Below are positions 58,442-64,000 of a stretch of 64,000 bases of DNA, one piece after another. A program made the position numbers and the translations under genes. Below the pieces are notes generated by a model that was not told the origin of the DNA, searched no databases, and saw only the letters and a program-made list of their open reading frames with translations. This DNA is from Cololabis saira (Eukaryota > Chordata > Actinopteri > Beloniformes > Belonidae), in NCBI RefSeq assembly GCF_033807715.1, contig NC_084587.1, positions 14,055,017 through 14,119,016 on the forward strand. The letters are read 5' to 3'. Numbering within the stretch: position 1 is the first letter of the stretch; each line of letters begins with the position of its first letter.

Positions 58442-59755
58442 TGTTTGTAAAAACAACTTTGTTGACATGAGTTCCACGGGATTCCTCTGCAAATCAAAGA
58501 ACAATGTTCCTAATGGTTGTCATCAAGGGAGACACAGCTTACATGAGACGACGCTGAAGGCTTGTCATCATATTAAACAGCTTTGATTTTGTTATAATGC
58601 CACGACACGGCATTAGGGAGGGTGCGCCAACTTAAGCAAGAAAGAAAGCGTGTACATCACTTGTAAAAGTTATGTCTAAGGTCAGTAATAGACTGTTCCT
58701 AATGGTACATTAGACTGACTATCTTCTATGGTACCACAGTTTGTGGCTCATGAAAAGATTCAACATGCCCGTTAGACGCACCTCTACGTTTAACCCAATT
58801 GTGGTGCCGCACACTTGAGAGGCAGACAGAATCTCTGGCCAAACAAGCTCCCACAGCACTGAGTAATCAGGTCGGGAGCATTTAAATTTGGTACATTTTA
58901 CAAGATAACTTGTTTTTACTTGTCATTCCTGGGTGGATATTTTCATACTGGCACTTAGTCAGCGATCCAGCAATGAGGACGGAGGTTAAGAGGAGATAAG
59001 TACACCTCACTGTTGTGCATCCTAAACCTCTGTCAACCGCTTTTTTTTCCTTTTTCTGTTTTGTTATTCTGCAAACTGACAAACAAATGTTACTGAACAC
59101 AACATAACAACTCCCAGCAGTCCAACTGTCAGCATCAGTTAAAGTTGTTATATGTAATATATGTGCAGAATCATGCATGTTTTAGGGTTTCTAAGACTTC
59201 AGGGAGATAAAATGTGTTGTTTTCATGAATATAAAAAAGTCCCAATCTCCACAAAATGTATGTTTATAAGCGTCTCTTTTAGATGGAATAACCCATAGGA
59301 ATGTTACTTTTAAGTCAAACCCCACAAAAAAACATCAAACATCAATGCCAGATGAGGTGGTTTAGAGAAATGTTTTGTTGTAGGCCACTGAAACGTCTGG
59401 GAAATATTCAAAAAGATTCCCGGCCTCTCAGGGATAGTTGCTCATGTAAATAGCTGGCAGGCTTTCCTCTGCCGGGTGAATCCCTTCTGCCTGCACCGTC
59501 AGCCAACAACACACTGCAGTTATCCAGGATTTCATGCATCATCCTTTCCCCCGACTCACCGTCCAAACTTTTGGATTACACGCATTTCCCTGCAACTGGT
59601 GACTCGTCTGGCTTCTTTTTTTTTTTTTTTTCAGCGCTGCCTGTTACCATGGTAATAACAAAAAGCTGGTTGAGTGCAAGTGAGATGTTGGCGAAAAGTC
59701 CCTGGAAATGTTTGAATATAATCTCAACAAATAGAAAATAAAGAGTAAAAAAAAA
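58442..59755. other. no recognised feature
   Basis: Unique-looking DNA with a T run at 59618-59632. No exon recognised. Confidence 0.4.
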
Positions 59756-60373
59756 ATTTAAATAAAAGCTGCAAGCAGTGATGAACAGGCCCTCGCACTC
59801 ATGGCAACCGCCCTCCCTGGGTTCCCCCCACATTCCTAGGTCAATAATACTATAAAAAGTGCCTTTGCTGTTCACATAAAACTCAACTTATCATCATAAG
59901 CATATCAGAAATGAAACCATCCACGACTCTCTATGTCAAACCATTCAAAAGTTATGGCAGAAAATAGGAACTATCAACCAAGCAGAAGAGGGGGCGGGGA
60001 TAATTTGCACCAATTATGGTCAAGGACTCAAAAAAACCATGTCCGATGACACCACCCACGAGTCTTTATATCAAACCATTCAAAGTCATGGCAGTAAGTA
60101 GGAACTATCAAATATGGACCAATCAGATGAAGGGGGGGGGCGCTTTTTGGCATCTATCATCGCCACGGTAACGCTTTTGACTGAGAAAAGTAATGCGCCG
60201 TCGCAGGATTGAGACGCACATTTTGATGTATAACACACCTGGGTGCACGTTACGGTTCGGCCCACATTAACGGACAAAGAAATGGCATAAATTGCGCCAA
60301 AATTACACGATTAATTCAAAATGGCCGACTTCCTGTTCGGTTTCGGCCATGGTGCCAAGAGACTTTTCTTTAA

Positions 60374-61143
60374 CCCTTGTGCTGTTTTCGGGTCAAAATG
60401 ACCTAATTCTCCTATCCTTCTTTCCTCCTGCTCTCTCCTTCCTTCTTCCCTTCCTCTTTTCTCCCTTCCTTCCTTCCTTCCTTCTTTTTCCCTTCCTTCC
60501 TTCTTTCCTCCTGCTCTCTCCTTCCTTCCTTCCTTCTTTCCTTGGTTTCTCCCTTCCTTCCTTCTTTCCTCCCTTCCTTCTTTCCTCCTGCTCTCTCCTT
60601 CCTTCCTTCTTTTTTCCCTTCCTTCCTTCTGTCCTCCTGCTCTCTCCTTCCTTCTTCCCTTAATCTTTTCTCCCTCCCTTCCTTCTTTCCTCCTGCTCTC
60701 TCCTTCCTTCCTTCTTTTTTCCCTTCCTTCCTTCTTTCCTCCTGCTCTCTCCTTCCTTCCTTCCTTCTTTCCTTGGTTTCTCCCTTCCTTCCTTCTTTCC
60801 TCCCTTCCTTCTTTCCTCCTGCTCTCTCCTTCCTTCCTTCTTTTTTCCCTTCCTTCCTTCTGTCCTCCTGCTCTCTCCTTCCTTCTTCCCTTAATCTTTT
60901 CTCCCTTCCTTCCTTCTTTCCTTGCTTTCTCCCTTCCTTCCTTCTTTTCTCCCTTCCTTTTCTCCCATCCTCCATCCATATTGTTTCCCTTCCTTCCTTC
61001 CTTCCTTCCTTCCTTCCTTCCTTCCTTCCTTCCTTCCTTCCTTCCTTCCTTCCTTCTTTTTTTCCTTCTTTTCATTATTCCTTCCTTCCTTCTTCCCTCC
61101 CTTCTTCTCTTCCTCCTTCCTTGACCCGAAGACAGCACAAGGG
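60374..61143. mobile_element. TTAA-target MITE with pyrimidine-rich core, copy B
   Basis: CCCTTGTGCTGTTTTCGGGT is mirrored by CCCGAAGACAGCACAAGGG, with TTAA on both sides (60370-60373, 61144-61147). The core is CTTCC/CTTT-rich, the complement of the core of copy A at 26352. A 231-bp tandem duplication lies inside. The 321-codon minus ORF is an artefact. Confidence 0.9.
60440..60902 (+). repeat. 231-bp tandem duplication in pyrimidine tract
   Basis: Landmarks repeat at a constant 231-bp offset: CTTGGTTTCT at 60541 and 60772, and TAATCTTTTC at 60661 and 60892. The two units match almost base for base, except for small length changes. Confidence 0.88.
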
Positions 61144-61455
61144 TTAAGTTGCGACATGATACAGGTGTGTACTGATTTTCGTGCATGTACGTCAAACCGT
61201 ATTGTGGGGCTTGAGGCACGAAGTTTTCTAGGGGGCGCTGTTGAGCCATTTTGCCACGCCCATTAATGCACACCATTAAATATCACATTTTTCGCCAGGC
61301 CTGGCTTGCGTGCAAAATTTGGTGACTTTTGGGGCACGTTTAGGGGGGCAAAAGGGCCCTCCTTTCGTCGGAAGAAGGAAAATAAAAATAACGAGGAAAA
61401 AAAAAAATTCCTACAGATACAATAGGGCATTCGCACTGTAAGTGCTCGGGCCCTA

Positions 61456-62300
61456 ATAAACTACAAAACCCCGCTTTGAACATTTTTAAAGTCGTCCCGT
61501 CCATAGATATATATCTAAAGGCCTTTATATATATATATATATATATATCTATGGTCCCGACACCCAGAGCCGGTGGCGGGCTGTGTTGAGCGTGATGCGC
61601 GCCGGGCGCGCCATGGCACCGGGGGAGCAGCGGATAGACGGCATTACCATACCTGCAGCGGCCGGCCGGCCTTTCACGGCACCACTTGCGCTTTCCAGCC
61701 TAATCTGGCGTCACAAAAGAACGTCTCACAGTTGTCTCCACCAGTTTCTAATGATATGCAAACTGGGGGAACCAGCCCACAAGTCAAACGCTCCTCACGA
61801 GGGGAGTGGTCGAGCTGGCAGCTGAAATGAACACCGAGGATCCCGCAGAGGCCAGTTCATCACGTCACAGGAAACCTGTTTTTAATGAACATCAGGCAAT
61901 ATATAGTGTCTAAAATCAAGATAAACATCTCAATTGACTGTAGGAGTGTGATATTTTATTTTGTCCATGAAAAAAAAAATTACATCACTTTTATTATAAA
62001 CCTGTTCATTCTGTAATTTCACTTACACAAATGTAAATAGCCTATTACAAAACTCCACCCCACTTAAAAGGTTTTTTACTTGAGTTTAAACAGTACATTA
62101 AATCCCTTAAACTAACTGATACCAAACAAAGTATAACATCAACCGATATGAGAAGGTTTTTTTGTTTAAGATGAATACTGTATTTACATTGTACTTATTT
62201 ATTTTTTCATTTACTTTTTTTCATATTCTATTTATTCACTCGTGTATGTGTCATTCTCCCTGCACTTGCCTGATGTTCTTTGTATATAAAGTTTATTATT
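61456..62300. other. no recognised gene; AT palindrome and CpG-rich patch
   Basis: At 61502-61556 CCATAGATATATAT is mirrored by ATATATATCTATGG around AAAGGCCTTT, a small fold-back with a TA run. From 61557 to about 61860 the text is GC- and CpG-rich with an 85-codon ORF of unknown nature. The remainder is AT-rich and unique-looking. Confidence 0.4.
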
Positions 62301-62607
62301 CTGAGTTATTCTGCTCTTCACCGGTGTGACAAACGTCCTGTAGACCTGAGGTCTTCTCAAACTGTCAGCTCCTTTAAATCAGGGTCAAAAACATTACTGT
62401 ACTTACTGTAAATACTTACCTGCTGTACTCTACCGCCCTTACTTTTTAACAACTTGTGCTTTTTATTATTTTACCTCTTTTCTTATCATTTAATTTGTTA
62501 TTTACTGTTTAATTGTGTCTTGCCGCTTTTAATGTTGATGTAAAGCACGTTGAATTACCTTGTGTTGAATTGTGCTATATACAAATAAACTTGCTTTGCC
62601 TTGCCTA
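62301..62607 (+). mobile_element. L2-like LINE 3' end, second copy
   Basis: Reads like 14870-15732 without the MITE: GTAGACCTGAGGTCTTCTCA, CTGTCAGCTCCTTTAAATCA, TACTTACCTGCTGTACTCTA and the tail ACAAATAAACTTGC-TTTGCC. Strongly 5'-truncated. Confidence 0.85.
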
Positions 62608-62742
62608 TAATTTCTTCTCAATAAAAAAAAAAGAGAAATCAGGAAAATTAAGTTAGTCACAGGAAACCAGAAGTTTCTGTATACGGAGCGCAGAGCGCGC
62701 ATCTTTGATGAAACATACTGTTCTGGGAGATAAAATAACTTA

Positions 62743-63110
62743 CAGGACTGTCTCAGAAAATTAGAATATTGTGATAAAGTCCTTTATTTTTCTGTAATGC
62801 AAAAATGTCATACATTCTGGATTCATTACAAATCAACTGAAATATTGCAAACCTTTTATTATTTTAATATTGCTTATCATGGCTTACAGTTTAAGAAAAC
62901 TCAAATATCCTATCTCAAAAAACTCGAATATTCTGGGAATCTTAATCTTAAACTGTAAGCCATGATCAGCAATATTAAAATAATAAAAGGCTTGAAATAT
63001 TTCAGTTGATTTGTAATGAATCCAGAATGTATGCCATTTTAGTTTTTTTAATTGCATTACAGAAAATAAAGAACTTTATCACAATATTCTAATTTTCTGA
63101 GACGGTCCTG
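62743..63110. mobile_element. Tc1-like palindromic MITE, complete
   Basis: CAGGACTGTCTCAGAAAATT at the left and its complement (ending GACGGTCCTG) at the right, flanked by TA. It is 368 bp and folds back along its whole length. Confidence 0.93.
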
Positions 63111-63139
63111 TATACAAACGTCTCCTTCCATACGTGTAA

Positions 63140-63225
63140 AGGCTGATTTATGGTCCGCGTTACACCAACGCAGAGCCTACGGCGTAGGCTCTGCGTTGGT
63201 GTAACGCGGAACCATAAATCAGGCT
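63140..63225. mobile_element. small palindromic MITE (AGGCTGATTTATGG), copy 3
   Basis: Almost perfect 86-bp palindrome centred on CTACGGCGTAG. TAA stands on both sides (63137-63139, 63226-63228), as for copy 2 at 40959. A 3-bp TAA duplication suggests Harbinger mobilisation. Confidence 0.9.
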
Positions 63226-63244
63226 TAACCGTCCAGGTTGTCTG

Positions 63245-63368
<124 letters not shown>

Positions 63369-63369
63369 G

Positions 63370-63569
63370 TCTCCAGCTCCTTATCAGGTGGGGAGCAGCA
63401 GAGAGGGCGGGTTGGGTTGGGGGGGGAGGTGGAGCCACGGCAGAGCTTCCCATTCCTAAAGCTTGAATCACACAACAGTCCATTCACATTCCTGCTGGGA
63501 GCTGCATCACACCGGCGGAGAGGGGACTCGGGCTTGCGAGGGGAATCGCCTCTATTGAAGAAGCCACAT
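63370..63569 (+). promoter_or_regulatory. possible core promoter region of the next exon
   Basis: A non-repetitive, moderately GC-rich stretch with a G run at 63419-63430. CATTCCT occurs at about 63450 and 63488 (a TEAD-type motif by sequence only). No TATA box is evident. Confidence 0.3.
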
Positions 63570-63781
63570 CAAACAAGAGCCATGGATCTACTGTCTTGCG
63601 CTACTGTCAGAGGGCATTTGCAGCCGACTGTGTAGTTTCTTCTCCAGTGGATTTACCATGCGGACTTGCTCTTAATAAACGCCGCAGACGCTCCGAGCCG
63701 TTGCGCGCCGACGCGCAGCCGGGACTTTGGTTTTATGGTCAAGCTGCTCTCGACCGTGACTTTTCAAAATGATACTAACGC
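63570..63781 (+). other. candidate first exon (mostly 5' UTR) of an unidentified gene
   Basis: CpG-rich text (for example CGCCGACGCGCAGCC) ends in a good donor, ACGC|GTAAGT, at 63782. Two short upstream ORFs are present: 63582-63635 (17 codons, start context GCCATGG, very strong) and 63658-63675 (5 codons). Two later ATGs stay open to the donor: 63735 (starts MVKLLSTVTF) and 63769 (MILT). The main start could be either, or lie in a later exon. No protein family can be named from so little. The gene would continue to the right of the window. Confidence 0.45.
63582..63635 (+). CDS. upstream ORF, 17 codons
   Basis: Short ORF with an almost ideal initiation context (GAGCCATGG). If the exon is real it would be translated first and could dampen or gate the main ORF. 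The peptide itself shows no family signature. Confidence 0.35.
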   Translation: MDLLSCATVRGHLQPTV

Positions 63782-63937
63782 GTAAGTCGCTTTCATTCAC
63801 CCTGATACACACAAAAAGCAGTTATTGTTTGATGTTTTTCTAGTTTTTTCTAGTGATGTGATGATTCACTGTATTGGATTTCACTTAATGATGCGTCCAA
63901 ACATTCAATTGGTGTCCTCCAGGAGATGTACTACAAC

Positions 63938-64000
63938 TAGGGTTGCCACCCGTCCCGTAAAATACGGAATTGTCCTTTATTTGAGAAAAGAATGTTGCGT
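63938..64000. mobile_element. hAT MITE (TAGGGTTGCCACC), cut by window end
   Basis: TAGGGTTGCCACCCGTCCCG, followed by TAAAATACGGAATTGTCC, matches the inverted right end of the element at 7049-7647. The copy is in the opposite orientation and continues beyond the window. Confidence 0.9.

Larger units (their letters stand above)
59756..61455. repeat. interspersed repeat carrying a TTAA MITE
   Basis: The left half starts near AAGCTGCAAGCAGTGATGAA and CAGGCCCTCGCACTC; the right half ends GCACTGTAAGTGCTCGGGCC-CTAA. Both are text I recognise as one abundant fish repeat, but its class is unknown to me. Inside the left half a unit CAAACCATTCAAA-GTCATGGCAG-TAGGAACTATCAA occurs twice (about 59939 and 60073). 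The halves are separated by the MITE 60374-61143. Confidence 0.6.

Noticed and set aside
60311..61276. 321-codon minus-strand ORF and its plus-strand counterparts
   Set aside because: Low-complexity reading of a pyrimidine-rich transposon core, open on both strands in several frames.

Overview
This window reads as vertebrate nuclear DNA, most likely from a ray-finned (teleost) fish. There are no bacterial-style operons and no long conserved ORFs. The sequence is a mosaic of AT-rich unique stretches, microsatellites and DNA-transposon derivatives. Short non-autonomous hAT, Harbinger, Tc1-like and TTAA-target elements dominate, with L2-like LINE ends, an L1-like tail and one tRNA-derived SINE, a mix I associate with teleost genomes. 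Species and chromosome cannot be told from the sequence.

Host genes: I cannot name any. Two plus-strand segments look like real exon starts. The first is 21073-21190, a 39-codon open segment with an in-frame upstream stop, a purine at -3 and a strong GTGAGT donor. The second is the CpG-rich 63480-63781 segment, with short upstream ORFs and a GTAAGT donor at 63782. Most other long ORFs are translations of microsatellites or polypurine tracts.

Mobile elements: I could delimit 16 insertions with hAT features, nearly all by an 8-bp target-site duplication (TSD); one more is cut by the right edge. One family (542-1191, 32114-33273, 50142-50974, 52199-53051) carries the first exon of a BED zinc-finger transposase; two copies have the interior replaced by AAGG or GAAA arrays. 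A second BED family is at 3275-5965 and 48086-49210. In the first of these the BED exon is split by a Harbinger-like element (3687-4816), and another hAT element (5153-5924) sits downstream. The element at 9513-10097 keeps a readable hAT C-terminal dimerisation segment. Other elements are Tc1-like palindromic MITEs (11712, 20110, 23799, 62743), TTAA-flanked MITEs (14985, 26352, 58107, 60374) and small Harbinger-like palindromes (34341, 40959, 63140).

Layout: 1-10 kb is dense in nested hAT and Harbinger elements; 11-20 kb holds LINE ends, Tc1 and hAT MITEs; 20.5-22 kb has the first exon candidate; 22-34 kb has SINE, TTAA and hAT elements and ends in the GAAA array; 34-49 kb has Harbinger, hAT and LINE fragments; 50-55 kb has two near-identical BED-hAT copies and a 688-bp fold-back; 55-63 kb has a composite repeat with a pyrimidine-rich TTAA element; the last 0.6 kb holds the second exon candidate. 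Several unlabelled stretches probably hold older repeats that only a library search would reveal.
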